A stretch of DNA of 64,000 nucleotides from Dromiciops gliroides (GCF_019393635.1 NC_057866.1:166820903-166884902); one strand, 5' to 3'. Shown: positions 33,540 to 45,535, numbered from the stretch's first letter. Program-made: numbers and translations. Notes: generated by a model from the letters alone, not told the origin.

Positions 33540-34275
33540 GTGATTGAAGCCAATCACTCAAAGTCACACAGGAAGTTAACAGCACAACCAGGAGGCCAAG
33601 CTGAGTCTCCCAGAAGCCCTTCTTTCTGATGCATCATTCTGATGGCCACATAGCAGCGGGGCCAAGAGTGGAGCAGGAGGGAAAACAAGCATTCTGATAA
33701 TCCCATATCTAAGTAGTAGCTTAGCTATAGGAAAGGGCAGGAAGGAAAAAGGAAGACAGAATTCTATCTCTACACTAGCCCTCCTGCCACTGCAATGAGA
33801 CACAATTAAATGTTTTATTGATGTGTATTGTTTTTACATTATAAACATTGACACTAAGCAGGGGGGTGAACTAGGTGATCTCTAAGGTCCCTTTCAGTTT
33901 CCCCTAAAATATGATTCAGTAAAAAACTGAATCTTAGCGGTGGTGGTAAGAGAGAAGGAATATGGGGGATGACTCCAACAAAAGGAGTTTCTGTTTAAAG
34001 ACTCCTTGGAGTAGAGCAACCCAGACCCCCAAAACACCTGTAAATAAAGACTAAACCCAGTTTACTTGGGACTGGACTAATCCATAAGCAATTAAGCTTT
34101 GCATGTGTTAATGTTCATCCTAAAATCATCATTTAAAAGAGTCAATGGACTAGGAGGTGATGACCTAAGGTGGTTATGATAGAGAATGAGAGCTTGAGAG
34201 CTTGGAAGCCCCATAGCAGCAGCCTGTGGAATAGAGAAATTAATAATAAGGTATTATAGGACAGGACAGGACAAA
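33540..34275. other. Mostly unclassified stretch
   Basis: An antisense MIR scrap lies at 33545-33605 and a MIR3/THER1 tail at 33860-33920 ('gggtgaactaggtgatctct'). No gene seen. Confidence 0.35.
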
Positions 34276-34277
34276 CA

Positions 34278-34480
34278 ATGCAATACAATACACATTTATT
34301 AAGTGCCTACTATGTGCCAGGTACTGTGCTAAGGGCTGGAGATACAAATAAGAGAAAGATAATTCCTGCCCTCAAATAGCTTACAATCTAATGAGGTAAA
34401 GTGATATATAAAAGAAACTGAAAAGGACAGGGAAGCAGAAGGTACCTACCTGGGGGAGGGGGTGAGGGCAGGAAGATATT
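34278..34480 (-). mobile_element. L2 3' end, antisense
   Basis: 'tattaagtgcctactatgtg', 'aagggctggagatacaaata' and 'cctgccctcaaatagcttac'. Confidence 0.8.
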
Positions 34481-34549
34481 GGATTTGAACCCAGGTCCTC
34501 TTTAAAGGGAGGCTTTAAGAATTTGTGCTCTACCCTCTAGCCCTCCAAC

Positions 34550-34551
<2 letters not shown>

Positions 34552-34605
<54 letters not shown>
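34552..34605. repeat. (GA)n microsatellite
   Basis: About 27 perfect AG units. Confidence 0.97.
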
Positions 34606-34608
<3 letters not shown>

Positions 34609-35190
34609 CAATCAAGTAAGGGTACTGATGGGGTGTGAGTACCAAAGCTGAAACAATATCTGGGAGGATGAGCTTATCCCAGGGAGAGGGGCATGAAAAT
34701 GGTGGAGTCAAACCAATCAGGGAGGAAATGAATGATAAAAAGGGAATGAAAAAGCTGCTTTAGGGAGATTATGGTTCAGAAAGCACAAGGGAACATAAGG
34801 GGGTTTCAGTGAGGCAGATGAGAGGCGACAAAGAGAGCTTTTGGGGGCCCTTTGTTGTAGACTTGGTGTCAAGAAAGGGAGAGCCTAGTTAGAGGTATAG
34901 CCAGGGGAACCTTGGCTTTGGGGGCCCAGCCTGCTAGTGCAGAGAAATGACAGAGTTCGGATCATAAAATTCATACCTGGAAGCCATCTTTTCATTTCCT
35001 ACCAGCTAGACCTATGGTTTTGACTCTATCATCATCATACCCTACCTTCCCCCCCACACACACACATACACACTGCCTGGTATCCTCTGAATCTCCCCCC
35101 TCCCCCCTGTTTCAGGTTCCTTTTGTGTATTACCTTCCCCCATTAGATTGTAAATTCCTCAAGGACAGGAATTTAGGAGATAATTTAATC
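34606..35190. other. Unclassified stretch, no gene seen
   Basis: A (CA)n-like run at 35055-35072. Nothing else recognised. Confidence 0.3.
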
Positions 35191-35326
35191 CAGGGATTCT
35201 TAGCCCTTTTTTGTGCCTCGTGTGTCTCTTTGGGAGTCTGGTAGAACTTGTGGACTCCTTGTCAGGTAAATCTTCTTAAATACACAGACTTATAAAGGAA
35301 ACCAATTGTATCGAAATGCAGTTTCT
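35191..35326 (+). mobile_element. hAT-like MITE, left part, broken by a microsatellite
   Basis: CAGGGATTCTTAGCC start, 'ctttgggagtctggtagaac' and 'aaaggaaaccaattgtatcg'. A likely remnant resumes at 35492 ('ttcaaagttcacag'). Confidence 0.6.
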
Positions 35327-35491
35327 TCTCTCTCACTCTCTCTTTCTTTCTCTCTGTCCCTGTGTGTCTGTGTCTCTCCCTCTTCTGTGAGTGTGTGTCT
35401 CTGTCTCTTCTCTGTCTCTGTGTTTCTCTGTCTCTCCCTCTTCTTTCTCCGTGTCTCTGTCTTTGTCTGTGTGTCTGTGTCTCTCTGTCTT
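35327..35491. repeat. TC/TG-rich microsatellite tract
   Basis: Mixed CTCT, CTGT and TGTG units. ORFs of Arg/Thr/Gln or Leu/Ser/Val content here are artefacts. Confidence 0.93.
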
Positions 35492-35499
35492 TCAAAGTT

Positions 35500-36270
35500 C
35501 ACAGTTGAACTAAACTTTAAAATCTATCTAGAGGGCTGAGGTTAGGGTTCTGGTTCTATTCCTGCCCCTGGTCCCATTTGTGTATAAGTTTCAGAGCACC
35601 CAGGCCCCTTAGTTCTGCCCCACCCTCTTCCACACCCATACCAGTGGTAAGATCTGGACAGCTGCAAAGAAAGCAGTTTCAGACTGGTCCTGAAGGATCA
35701 TTTATCTGACAGGGCCTGGTCAGAAAAGGCCTGGGTTCTTCAAGAAGTTCTGGTTGGGGCTGTGGGCAAAGATAAAGCAGGATCTCTGGGAAGCAGGGGT
35801 GGGGGGAGTTAGCTATACAAAATGAAAGCAATAAAATGTATTTTTAAAACAAAAAGGAAAGGAAGCAGGAAGTGGAAACTGTAATGACTATTAAAACATG
35901 AATTATGCCTTTTATAACATTTTTTTCAATCAATAAGCATTTCTTTTCTCTCCCTCCCACTTCCTTCACCCTCCTCCCCATTTGAATGGCATGTTAACAA
36001 ATAAGCTAAAATGAATAACCAGATTAAGTTGTAATGATCTGTATTGAGATAATTTGGAACAGAAAACCTATACACACTCTAGGAAAGTCAATTTTGTATT
36101 TAATTGATGTGACTGGAAGGGCCCGGAAAACCAAAGGATGCTGGAGAATATCTCTGAAGACAAAATCTATGATCCTGTGAATGGGGGCAACAGAATGCAA
36201 TCCCAAGGAGTCCTTTCTCTGTTTCTAAGATTCACCATAGGAACTCCTCTTCCCAAGTCGCCTTAGGACC
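35500..36270. other. Unclassified stretch, no gene seen
   Basis: No recognised repeat or coding signal. Confidence 0.3.
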
Positions 36271-36274
36271 CATA

Positions 36275-36470
36275 CTCTCCCAAGTACTGGTTGTAGTGTC
36301 AAAGGGTCTGGGTTCAAATTCTGATGTTGCTACTTACCATTTCTTTGACATTGAGTATGTCACTTTCTACTCTAGACTTCAGTTTCTTCATCTGTAAAAT
36401 GGGACTGTTAGACTTGATGATCTCTAATATCCCTTCCAGCTTTAAATACAATGACTCTGCTTGCTGTTCC
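36275..36470 (+). mobile_element. MIR3/THER1-type SINE
   Basis: 'gggtctgggttcaaattctg', 'agtttcttcatctgtaaaat' and 'agacttgatgatctctaata'. Confidence 0.8.
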
Positions 36471-36964
36471 TCTCTAAAATCCTGGATACTCTTTTAGAAC
36501 CAAAATAGGCAGAACTTATTCAAACTAATAGGATAAGCTTTGATACTGGAAGGCTACTGGAAACTTTGGTATGATGTTCGGTGGAGGGGTTCTTGGTCGA
36601 AGGGGAACTAGGCAAGATTGTATGACACTATTCGGTCAACTATCAAGTTAACTGCCTCTTCCAGATTTCTATCCTCAGCTTATGTGATAAAGGAAAACCC
36701 CATCTCTTCTCCTCTCCGTGTAATTGATAAAATTTTTAAGTAATACAGGGCCAAGGACAGAACCCTGGAACACTCTGCTAGAAACCTTCTTTCCCAAAGG
36801 ATGCAAAAAATATGGAAAATGGTAACCCCTACCTTTAAGCAATCACAGTCTAACTGAATAGATGAAACATTAAAAAAATTATAAAATACTACAAAGACAA
36901 ATACAAGATTATATGTAGTGTACTGTATACATATATGGACATATGTATGCATATGTGTATATAC

Positions 36965-37175
36965 ATTACATGAGTAGAGACATCTTGGTATAGCTGAAAG
37001 AACAATGGATTTGAAGTGAGAAGACATGGGTTCAAATCCTGGTTCTGTCACTTATTGCTTAGAAGACCTTGTGAGTGTCAGATTCTCTATTTGTAAAATA
37101 AGGGAGTTATATACTAGATGACCTCTGTGAATCTTTTCAGCTCTGTTCAAGATCCCAGAATCTTATGACACCTTG
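36965..37175 (+). mobile_element. MIR3/THER1-type SINE
   Basis: 'gacatgggttcaaatcctgg' and 'tactagatgacctctgtgaa'. Confidence 0.8.
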
Positions 37176-37639
37176 AGAAAGAAAATAACTGTTTATGTTT
37201 CATCCTACATTCTTTTTCCTGCCCATTCCCCTGTCACCTTCCTATCAAGTAATGGGAACATTGATAATCTATTCATCTTTAAGCAAGAAAGCTAAGAACC
37301 ATTACTGAGATAAGTGCTATATCTCTTCCTTCTATACCAGGGCAAATATGGGTTCTGGCTAAAACTTGGTTTGAGAATAATCTTTTTAAAAGTTGTTAAT
37401 ATTCTTTGTCAATGTTAATATTCCTTGCCAATAACTGCCCCAGCCACAGAATCTTGTCTCGAAACAAAGTACAACTAAAAATCCAGATACACACAAAAGC
37501 AATATCTGATAATGTTTGCCATACCTAAAGTTCATCCCCTCTCTGCTAAGGGGGAGGAGACATGCTTCACCATTACAACTCTGAAAGTCACAATTGGCCA
37601 TACCACTGACTGGAGACCCCAAGTCTTTCAATTTTCCTT
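37176..37639. other. Unclassified stretch, no gene seen
   Basis: No recognised repeat or coding signal. Confidence 0.3.
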
Positions 37640-38045
37640 TACATTAATTATCATGGAAATTGTTCTCAGTCTGCATCAGTTCATATGAACCTTCCCAAAT
37701 TCCACTGAATTCTTCATATTCATCATTTTCTATGCTGCAAAACGATCCTCTTCTATCCCTATCCCACAATTTGTTCAGTTATTCCCCAATTGATGAGCAT
37801 TCACTTTCCTTCCAGTTCTTTGCCCCTACAAGAAGGTGCTATCATAAATATTTGTGTGTATATATGGGACTTTTCCCTCTGCCTCTGACATCCTTGGAGT
37901 ATATGTCTAGTAATGGTATGACTCTAGGTCAGAGGATATAGACAAGTTAGTGAGGTTTAAAAAAAAAAAAACATAGTTTCAAACATTTTTTCCAAAATGG
38001 TTGGATCGACTCACAGTACCACCAACAGTCCTGTAGTATAACTAT
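37640..38045 (-). mobile_element. L1 ORF2 3'-end fragment, antisense
   Basis: 'ttattccccaattgatgagc', 'ctagtaatggtatgactcta' and 'cacagtaccaccaacagtcc' are antisense L1. The reading frame is broken. Confidence 0.7.
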
Positions 38046-38955
38046 CTTCCCATGGCCCTTGGGAGGAGTCCTTGAAGTTCTTATCCTGTTGAGCTTCTTC
38101 TGGGCCTATAGCACTGATGAACAGAGGATGCTGCTTTCCCATGCTGCCAAATCTACTCCTCAGACACATACTACATTTGCTTAATTATTTTAATTGAAAA
38201 AGGGAACTAATGAATGCAGATTGCTTGGCCAATACATAATAGCACCCCAGAATTTAAGGAGTCAGGAGGGGCCAATCTATGCTTGTAAAAGCACACTACC
38301 TCCCAATGGAGTTCAACATTGGCCCATGTTAGAGGCTTTGGGGAGGGATATTCATGGGAGTCAACATCAATCTATTGCCTCTGCCTTTTGTGAAAACCTA
38401 CCTCATGACTCGACCTCCGTCAAAAGGGCTCTGGAGGGCCTATGGTTTCTTGCTCAGGGGAAAAGAATGGCTTTTTGCATAATTCTGAAAGCTAGCAACA
38501 TGACTCTCAATCAAACCCTGGAAAATTCCAAGCTACACAATGCATAAAATGAATAGAGGTCCCAGCAAGCAAACAGTGATAAGGAGGTATGCTGTATTCC
38601 ACAGCTAGTCTCCTGACTGTGAAGTTACATAAAAGCCCAGTGAGTGCTACAGAACAGTTGTATTTTTCTTGTCTACAAATTCCGGTTGTATGAAAGTGGC
38701 AATGTTACAAGAAAACACCGTGACTGCCAATAATGGAAATTGTTTGAGGTTTTCAAAAAATGAGCCAAGGAGAGGAATTCACATAGGCAGATTTGGCTGT
38801 TTCTGCCCCTGCTCAAGATTTAGAATGACTTTTTACTTAATTTGTAATTTTGTATATCTCCAAATGGTAAGAGAGATGGGATGTGGGGAACAAATGGTCT
38901 GGAAGAGAGTAGACAATGGTTCCTGGCTGACCCTACTATTGTTTCCTTTAAATGG
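38046..38955. other. Unclassified stretch, no gene seen
   Basis: A 117-codon plus-strand frame (38194-38547) shows no domain and no repeat. Chance is likely. Confidence 0.3.
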
Positions 38956-38959
38956 TGTT

Positions 38960-39126
38960 TCTTTTCTTTTTTCTTTTTTTTTTTTTTTTTAGTGAGGCAA
39001 TTGGGGTTAAGTGACTTGCCCAGAGTCACACAGCTAGTAAGTGTTAAGTGTCTGAGGCCAAATTTGAACTCAGGTACTCCTGACTCCAGGGCCGGTGCTC
39101 TATCCACTGTGCCACCTAGCTGCCCC
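38960..39126 (-). mobile_element. WSINE1-type SINE, antisense
   Basis: Full length, long T-run (about 38961-38990), ends TAGCTGCCCC. Confidence 0.93.
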
Positions 39127-39419
39127 TGTTCTCTGTCTCTTAAGATCACAATGTCTTACTTATTTGTCTAGTTGTACAAAGTTGTTGCATAATAAATGTT
39201 TGTTAGATTGAATTGGACTCACAAAGAACTCACAAAGGGGGCAGAGGGTGGGGTGGGATCTGTTGAGGGCTGGGGCTGATGGCCTCTCATAGATGAAGAT
39301 TCTCCAAGTCAGGGAAATGGTAAAGGCTTTGACCAGAAGTTTCCTATTTAGGGTGGACCCAAAAGTCAAGCTGGTGCAGGAGATAGGTAATGGTTCTGTC
39401 CTAAACTCTTTCCTCTTTG

Positions 39420-40235
39420 GTCCCTACTCTCTCAGTGGATCTCATCAACATTAGCCCCCATGGCTTTAGTTGTCATTTTATTCCAAATGACTCCAGAATT
39501 TACATGGCCAACCCTCTCCTGAGCTCCAGGCCTGCATCTCCAGTAGCCTGTTGAACATCTCTCCACCTGGTCACCCTATACCTAACATACCCCACTCAAT
39601 ATGTCAAAAACAGAACATAGTAACTTTTCCCTAAACTTATCCCTTTTCCTAATTTCCCTATTTCTGTCAAGGGTACCACTTGTCATCCAAATTGGAGAAA
39701 TGAAACGTACTTGACCCTTCACTCTCACAGCACTTTGCCTTCTCCCCATATTCACTCAGTTGCTGTCTTATTGGCTTCACGTTCTCCAAATGACTCAAAT
39801 CCATTCTTTACTCTTCTATAACCAAAAACCTAGGCTCCCATCATCTGTCATCATTTGTTACCTGCTGCAAAAACCTCCTATTGCATCCAGTCACTCCCCT
39901 CTGTGGTCCATCCTTCACATAACTTATCAAGTTGATATTCCCAAAATGAAGATCTCACCATGTCACCGCCCTACTCAAAAAGCCTCAAAGGCTCCCTATT
40001 TCCATTAAAAATATGATATGAGCTCCTCTGCTTGGCAGGTAAAGCCCTTCACAGTCTGGCTCAACATATATTTACAGGCTGACTACAGGTTAGTAGCCCT
40101 CATTTACTCTATGCTTCCGTCAAACTGACCTAATTGGTATTCCCTGTACATGACGTTACATACCTTGGCATAGGTTATCTCCCATACCTGGAATGCACTT
40201 TCTCCTCCCCTCTCCTCTTTTTTTAAATTAAAAGT
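39420..40235 (+). mobile_element. L2 LINE, sense, longest sense copy
   Basis: 'actccagaatttacatggcc', 'ctgttgaacatctctccacc', 'ttatctcccatacctggaat' follow L2 from the ORF2 end toward the 3' end. No intact frame. Confidence 0.7.
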
Positions 40236-40266
40236 CCTTTTATAGCTATGCTTTAAAAAATGTCTT

Positions 40267-40408
40267 GGGGGCAGCTAGGTGGTGCAGTGGATAAAGCACC
40301 TGCCCTGGATTCAGGAGAACCTGAGTTCAAATCCAGCCTCAAACACTTGATACTTATTAGCTGCGTGACCCAGGCCAAGTGACTTAACCCTCATTGCCCT
40401 GCAAAAAA
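40267..40408 (+). mobile_element. WSINE1-type SINE
   Basis: GGGGCAGCTAGGTGG to CATTGCCCTGC plus A8. Confidence 0.95.
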
Positions 40409-40429
40409 AAGTCTTACTATTTATTTATT

Positions 40430-40965
40430 TAAAGTTTTGAGTTCCAAATTCTATCCCTTTCTCATTCCCTCCCTCCCTCTCCTCCCCCCTCCTCAAGGTT
40501 GCAAGAAATCAGTATAAGTTATACATGTGCAATTATGTAAAACATTACCATATTAGTAATTTTACATAAAAAGACTCAAGTAAAAAAAGAGAGAAAGCAC
40601 AAAATAGCATGATTCAGTCTGTGTTCTATTAATGTCAGTTCTTTCTCTGTGGATAATATCCTTCATCACTAGTCCTAGGAATTGTCTTGGATCATTGTAT
40701 TGCTGAGAGTAGTTAAGTCATTCACAATTGCTCATAGAACAATACTGCTGTCACTATGCACAATGTCCTCCCAGTTCTGCTCACTTCACTATACATCAGT
40801 TCATATGAGTCTTTCCAGGTTTTTCTGAAATCATTCTGCTTGTCATTTCTTATAGCACACTAATATTCCATTACAATCATATACCACAACTTGTTCAGTC
40901 ATTCCCCAATTGATGGACATTCCTTTGACTTCTAATTCTTAGCCACCACAGAGAGTTACTATATC
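40430..40965 (-). mobile_element. L1 3' end, antisense
   Basis: 'gttttgagttccaaattcta' is the antisense L1 3' terminus. It continues with 'agttcatatgagtctttcca' and 'cattccccaattgatggaca'. It may be the 3' half of the element whose 5' half is at 41458-42830. Confidence 0.75.
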
Positions 40966-41390
40966 ATGGGGAAGGGAATAGGATGAAGGAGAAACAGTTA
41001 ACAATAGTAACTGTGAAAAAGGGAAAAGGAAAAAAATGTACAAAAAATATTTACAGCAACTCTCCCCCAATCTGCCCTCCTTTCTTTTACCCCTTCCTCC
41101 TTATTCCCTTCCCCTCCTACTTTCTTACAGGGTTAGATAAATTATTCCACCCAATTGAGTGTGTATGTTATTCCCTCCCTGAGCCAACTCTGATGAGATT
41201 AAGGTCTTTGAGCCAATTCTGGTGAGTGTAAGGTTTATTTACTGCCTTGCTCCTCCCCCATTTCTCCCCCCACTCCATAAGCCCTTTCCTCTTTCTTTCA
41301 CGTGGGATTGCACCCTATTCTACCTCTCCCCTTTCCCCTCCCCCAGTGCATCCCTCTCACCCATCAGTTTTAACCTAAAGATGTCATCAT
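40966..41390. other. Unclassified stretch between the L1 halves
   Basis: Pyrimidine-rich; 'agccaactctgatgagatta' and 'agccaattctggtgag' form a short direct repeat at 41181-41224. I think it is a marsupial repeat but cannot name it. Confidence 0.35.
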
Positions 41391-41393
41391 GGG

Positions 41394-41458
41394 ACAGCTA
41401 GGTGACATGGTGGACAAAACACCCATCCTGGACCCAGGAGGACCCAAGCCCAAATCTG
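41394..41458 (+). mobile_element. WSINE1-type SINE, 5' half only
   Basis: 'ggacagctaggtgacatggt' to 'gcccaaatctgg', then a sharp junction to antisense L1 ORF1. Confidence 0.75.
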
Positions 41459-42054
41459 GCAGATTTTTTCAATTTCTATTTTACCTTCTGTTTCTAGACT
41501 ATCAGGGCAATTTTCCCTGACAATTTCCTGGAATATGATGTCTAAGCTCTTATTTTGATCATGGTTTTCAGGTAGTCCAGTAATTTTCAAATACTCTCCC
41601 CTCGATCTATTTTCCAGGTCAGATGTTTTTCCAAGGAGATATTTCACATTGTCCTCTACTTTTTGATTCATTTCGATTTGTTTTATTGTGTCTTGATTTC
41701 TCATAAAGTCATTAGCTTCTATTTGTTCAATCCTAATTTTTAAGCAATGATTTTCTTCAGAGAGCTTTTGTACCTCCTTTTCCATTTGACCAATTTGGCT
41801 TTTCAAGCTGTTGACTTTTTTTCATGACCCTCCTGCATCACTCTCATTTCTCTTTCCATTTTTTCCTCTACCTCTCTTACTTTATCTTCAAAGTCCTTTT
41901 TGAGCACCTCTATGGCCTGAGACCTATTCATATTTTTCTTGGAAGCTTTGGATGTAGGAACCCTGACATTGCTATCCTCTTCTGAGGGTGCACCTCACTC
42001 TTCCTTGTCATTAAAGAAACTTTCTATAGTCCTCACCTTTCTCTGTCTGCTCAT
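41458..42054 (-). pseudogene. L1 ORF1 remnant
   Basis: ORF1p is the RNA-binding coiled-coil protein of the L1 particle. Reading from 42054 the remnant opens with ATG and MSRQRK, then a Glu/Lys-rich coiled coil (EVLKKDFEDK, QMEKEVQKLSEEN) and the family hallmark LENRSR..LKITGLPE before the RNA-recognition region. An in-frame TGA lies near codon 20. There is a frameshift at the A-run near 41820. It stops abruptly at 41458 with the C-terminal half lost. Confidence 0.9.
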
Positions 42055-42830
42055 CTTGCCTGTCTTTTACTTGACTTTTAACTCCTTAAAGTGGGGCGCT
42101 GTTTCCAGGCTGCACTGTCCCAAGCTTCAGGGGGGTCCCAGGTGGTATTATTTAAGGAAGGATAGGTTCTTCACTCACTTGACCTGTTCCTTGGTCCAGG
42201 CCAACTTGCTAATTAACCAGACAGCAAAACTAATTGTGCTGTGGTTTTTAGCACTGACGAGCCTGCACCCCCCTCCCATCTGGGAAAGCCTACTTCCTGA
42301 TTCCCAGCAGGGGTGAAAAACCCACATTCCACCTCAGCACCAGCAGAGACCCCTGTAATCTCCCCCCTGCCAACTTTCAGCCCTCCCACCAGACCATGAG
42401 ATTGGTTCCAGATGACACTGGTACTGTAGCTGATTCAGAGGCTCTCGGGGTCTTTTTTCCTGACTCAGCCTGCCTGGGACTGGATCTGTGTCAGTGTGAC
42501 TATGGGGTTAGGCTCCACTTCTGCCCCAGCACAGCAGCCCCCTCCTGCCAACCTTCTAAGCTGTCTTTGACTGGAAAATGATCTCAGCTCATTCTTTTGT
42601 GGGTTTTGCTGCTCCACGAATTGTCCTATGCCATTATTTGGATGTTTTTTTGGAGCAATTGTGTAGTGAGTTCTCCTCCCCTCCTCCTCTTGAAACCTCT
42701 CACTCTTTTCTAGTCTCATCTCAAGGGGTAACTCGTTCAATGGGCATTTGTTGATTTTATGAGATGTTCGCATCCCCTCCTGAACTGAAATCACTGAGTA
42801 TTTGTTTTGCAAATATCCTATACTTAATTA
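42055..42830 (-). mobile_element. L1 5' UTR, probable
   Basis: Immediately upstream of the ORF1 start and relatively GC-rich, as expected of an L1 5' UTR. The 5' boundary is a guess. Keeping a 5' end is unusual, since most L1 copies are 5'-truncated. Confidence 0.55.
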
Positions 42831-42864
42831 CCTAGGAACATGTTCTATGCCCTCAGTAAAATTG

Positions 42865-42965
42865 AGGCTCCTTCAGGGTAGAGACCATCTAATTTCTGAG
42901 TTAATATCCTCAGTATATACCACAGTACCTGGCACAAATTCTTATTGATTAGTTATTGATTAGAG
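42865..42965 (+). mobile_element. L2 3' end, sense
   Basis: 'gaggctccttcagggtagag' and 'ccacagtacctggcacaaat' are L2 terminus blocks. Confidence 0.6.
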
Positions 42966-43234
42966 GTATGGAATGCTAAGTCACAGAGTAGATGAAGAAA
43001 GCAGGGAGCAGGGGGGCAGATCAAGAGCATGAGCTATTATCAGGACAAAAATAGTTCAAGGAAATAGGATCCCTAAGGTTCCTTGCAACTAGAAATCCTA
43101 TGAAGCACAGGGTAGGAATGAGGTCCAAGTACAAAAGGTTAGGTTCAAGTTTAGCACAGAGTCCAAAGAATCATACAATACAATAGAAGTAGAATACAAT
43201 ATAGTAAAATAAGAAAAACAAACAAACAAGCAAC

Positions 43235-43345
43235 CCCTGGATTCCAAAGCCGAGGACCTGGGTTTGAATCCTGGATCTATTCTCTTAATATATCTATGGC
43301 TTTTGGGAAAGTAATTTCGTCTCTCTGAGCTTTGATGTCTGTAAA
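43235..43345 (+). mobile_element. MIR-type SINE fragment
   Basis: 'acctgggtttgaatcctgga' and 'ggcttttgggaaagtaattt'. Confidence 0.6.
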
Positions 43346-43800
43346 GATTGGCCTCTTACAAGGCCCTAGCTGACAACTGTTGTTTGATCACTGATTGACC
43401 CAATTATGTACTGGGAAGTTCCTAAGTACTCAATAACTAGTTCAGTTGTCTTCACTTAAGTAATGAATATAAACCTTTTCCGATTAATTTAGCAAACTTT
43501 CTCTAATTCAGGTATGCAAAGTTAGCAAACTTTTCTAGTTATATTGCAGTTGTGATTGAAAAGGGGAATGGCGATCTGGGTCACCCTGAAGTCTGCCCCG
43601 ACTTAGGCCCTGTGACTCTGTCCAGCAATGGCAATCAAATGGAAAGGTAGAGACCCAGAGCTCTAGGCTCCGAACCAGGGAATATATCTCACAACACACC
43701 CATACTAATTCTTGTGCTTAAGATAATGGGGCTGCAGACTGGAGGAGCTACATACTTGTATGCCTGTGGTAGTAAACTGCTTGACATCATTCATTGAGCA
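43346..43800. other. Unclassified stretch, no gene seen
   Basis: Short direct repeat 'atttagcaaactttctctaa' and 'agttagcaaacttttctagt' at 43486-43540. No coding signal. Confidence 0.3.
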
Positions 43801-43804
43801 CTTG

Positions 43805-43905
43805 TGTTCCCTCTTGGTAAATTACTCATGACCTCATGGTGTTCTCATCTGTAAAATGCAGCGGGGTGGGAGAGATTGGACCAGATAAATTCTGAGATCT
43901 CTTAT
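43805..43905 (+). mobile_element. MIR3/THER1 tail
   Basis: 'gttctcatctgtaaaatgca' and 'gagattggaccagataaatt'. Its end carries the seed of the following minisatellite. Confidence 0.65.

Positions 43906-43953
<48 letters not shown>
43906..43953. repeat. (TA)n and (GATA)n microsatellite
   Basis: About eight perfect GATA units after a short TA run. Confidence 0.97.
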
Positions 43954-43954
<1 letters not shown>

Positions 43955-44197
43955 TTCTCTTATAGCTATATATATATATTCTCTTATAGCTATATATATA
44001 TATTCTCTTATAGCTATATATATATTCTCTTACATATATATTCTCTTATAGTTATATATATATATTCTCTTATAGCTATATATATATTCTCTTATAGCTA
44101 TATATTCTCTTACATATATATATTCTCTTATAGCTATATATATATTCTCTTATAGTTATATATATTCTCTTATAGCTATATATATACATACATACAT
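43954..44197. repeat. AT-rich minisatellite, 11 copies of a 17-25-bp unit
   Basis: Unit ATTCTCTTATAGCTATATATAT, with variable TA length and variants TTACATAT and TTATAGTTAT. The single-copy 'gatctcttatagatatata' at 43897 looks like the progenitor. Confidence 0.95.
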
Positions 44198-44231
44198 ACA
44201 TATATACATATATATGTATATATATATATAC
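44198..44231. repeat. (CATA)n/(TA)n microsatellite
   Basis: Tail of the minisatellite. Confidence 0.9.
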
Positions 44232-45435
44232 TTCTACTACTCTCTTAAACCAAGTGCAGCCTCTTTTCTTGTTATCAGCTATAGATCCCAAGAACCCCAA
44301 TTCCTGGGATGTGTTTGGGACCCATCAAAAAAATTTAAGAACATCCTAGCTGAGATAGGGTTTGCCTTAGTTCTAGTACCTATCACTTATTTCTTGCCTG
44401 TTCGCCTTTTTTCCTTTAGGTTTCTATATATCAGTTAGTCCTTGACTATCATTCTACTCTTTTGACCATCTACCAGCTCTGCCCACAAATGCTTAGGTCC
44501 TCCTGGTCTCATCCAGTAGTACTGGTCAGATACTCAATAGGGGTGACTGAATCAGTATGAGGCTATGGGGTCTGTCCTGGACCACCCCCTATCCTTGTTG
44601 GGTAGGGCACACATGCATCTGGCATAAAAGAGACCTAAGCTTCCAAAAAGTTTTACAAAGTATTTACTTTCCTTTCCTTATTATATGTTGGCTCTATAAT
44701 CTGCCAGATTCCCTCAGCTTTGAATTTTTGACCTGAAGCAAATCATTCCCTAGTCTTAGGTCTTTGAATAATTGTAGTCCAGAGTTACTTTGGTAATGGA
44801 CCAGACTGACATAGATTATATCATACCTCCTCCCATCTCCAGCCACATCTCCTCTAATTCCTGACCAGGAGTATTCTTTTCTTCTGTCCTATTCCCTATG
44901 AACTCCCTAATTAAAAACATATGCTGGTCCTTCCTCAGGCAACACATGACCACTATCTGTTTGTACTCTGACCCACCATCTGCTCCTACCTTCAGTACCC
45001 ATGACTTCTGCTTGGTTGCCCAGTTTCTGAGTCTCCCTCACCCTGACACTTGATCTTATATACTTCTGGGCTTCTGACTACCTGCCTAGTTGCTGATCCA
45101 TCTCTGAATACAGATCACTGTTGTCAGCCTCTTACTAACTCTCTTTATCCCAACTTCCTTCCATGTATCTATGCCCTGCTCACCACCAGCAGAAGGTCAG
45201 TGCTCATGGTCTCAACTCTGACGGCACCACCTGTGAGGAGAGCCAGTGAAGATTTACTATTGCTGGCGATCATCCACTCCACATTGGGAAATCCTCAAAA
45301 CTGATAGGTGGAGCCAAGTGATGTGGCAGACAGCTAAAAGAAATAACCATATATCTGTAAGATTTGCTAGTCTAGTGTGAGCTTTCCTAATAGATTAGTA
45401 GCCACTGAAGGCTATCTTATGTGACAACTTTGATT
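44232..45435. other. Unclassified stretch, no gene seen
   Basis: 1.2 kb without a recognised repeat. ORFs are short and domain-free. Part of it (44640-44780) may share an ERV-like family with 63360-63700, which I cannot confirm. Confidence 0.3.
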
Positions 45436-45437
45436 AG

Positions 45438-45511
<74 letters not shown>

Positions 45512-45535
45512 GGTGGTGGTAGTAGTAGTAGTAGA
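45438..45535. repeat. (GT)n-(TAG)n-(TGG)n-(TAG)n compound microsatellite
   Basis: GT run to about 45481, then TAG, TGG and TAG blocks. Confidence 0.97.

Noticed and set aside
38194-38547. 117-codon plus-strand ORF, possible gene
   Set aside because: No similarity recognised and no promoter, splice or conservation evidence. Length is within chance.
43560-43605. 'gcgatctgggtcaccctgaa' as a 7SK RNA fragment
   Set aside because: Only a short resemblance, without the rest of 7SK.
43954-44197. Regularly spaced repeat resembling a CRISPR array
   Set aside because: The spacers are only variable TA runs, and the genome is mammalian.
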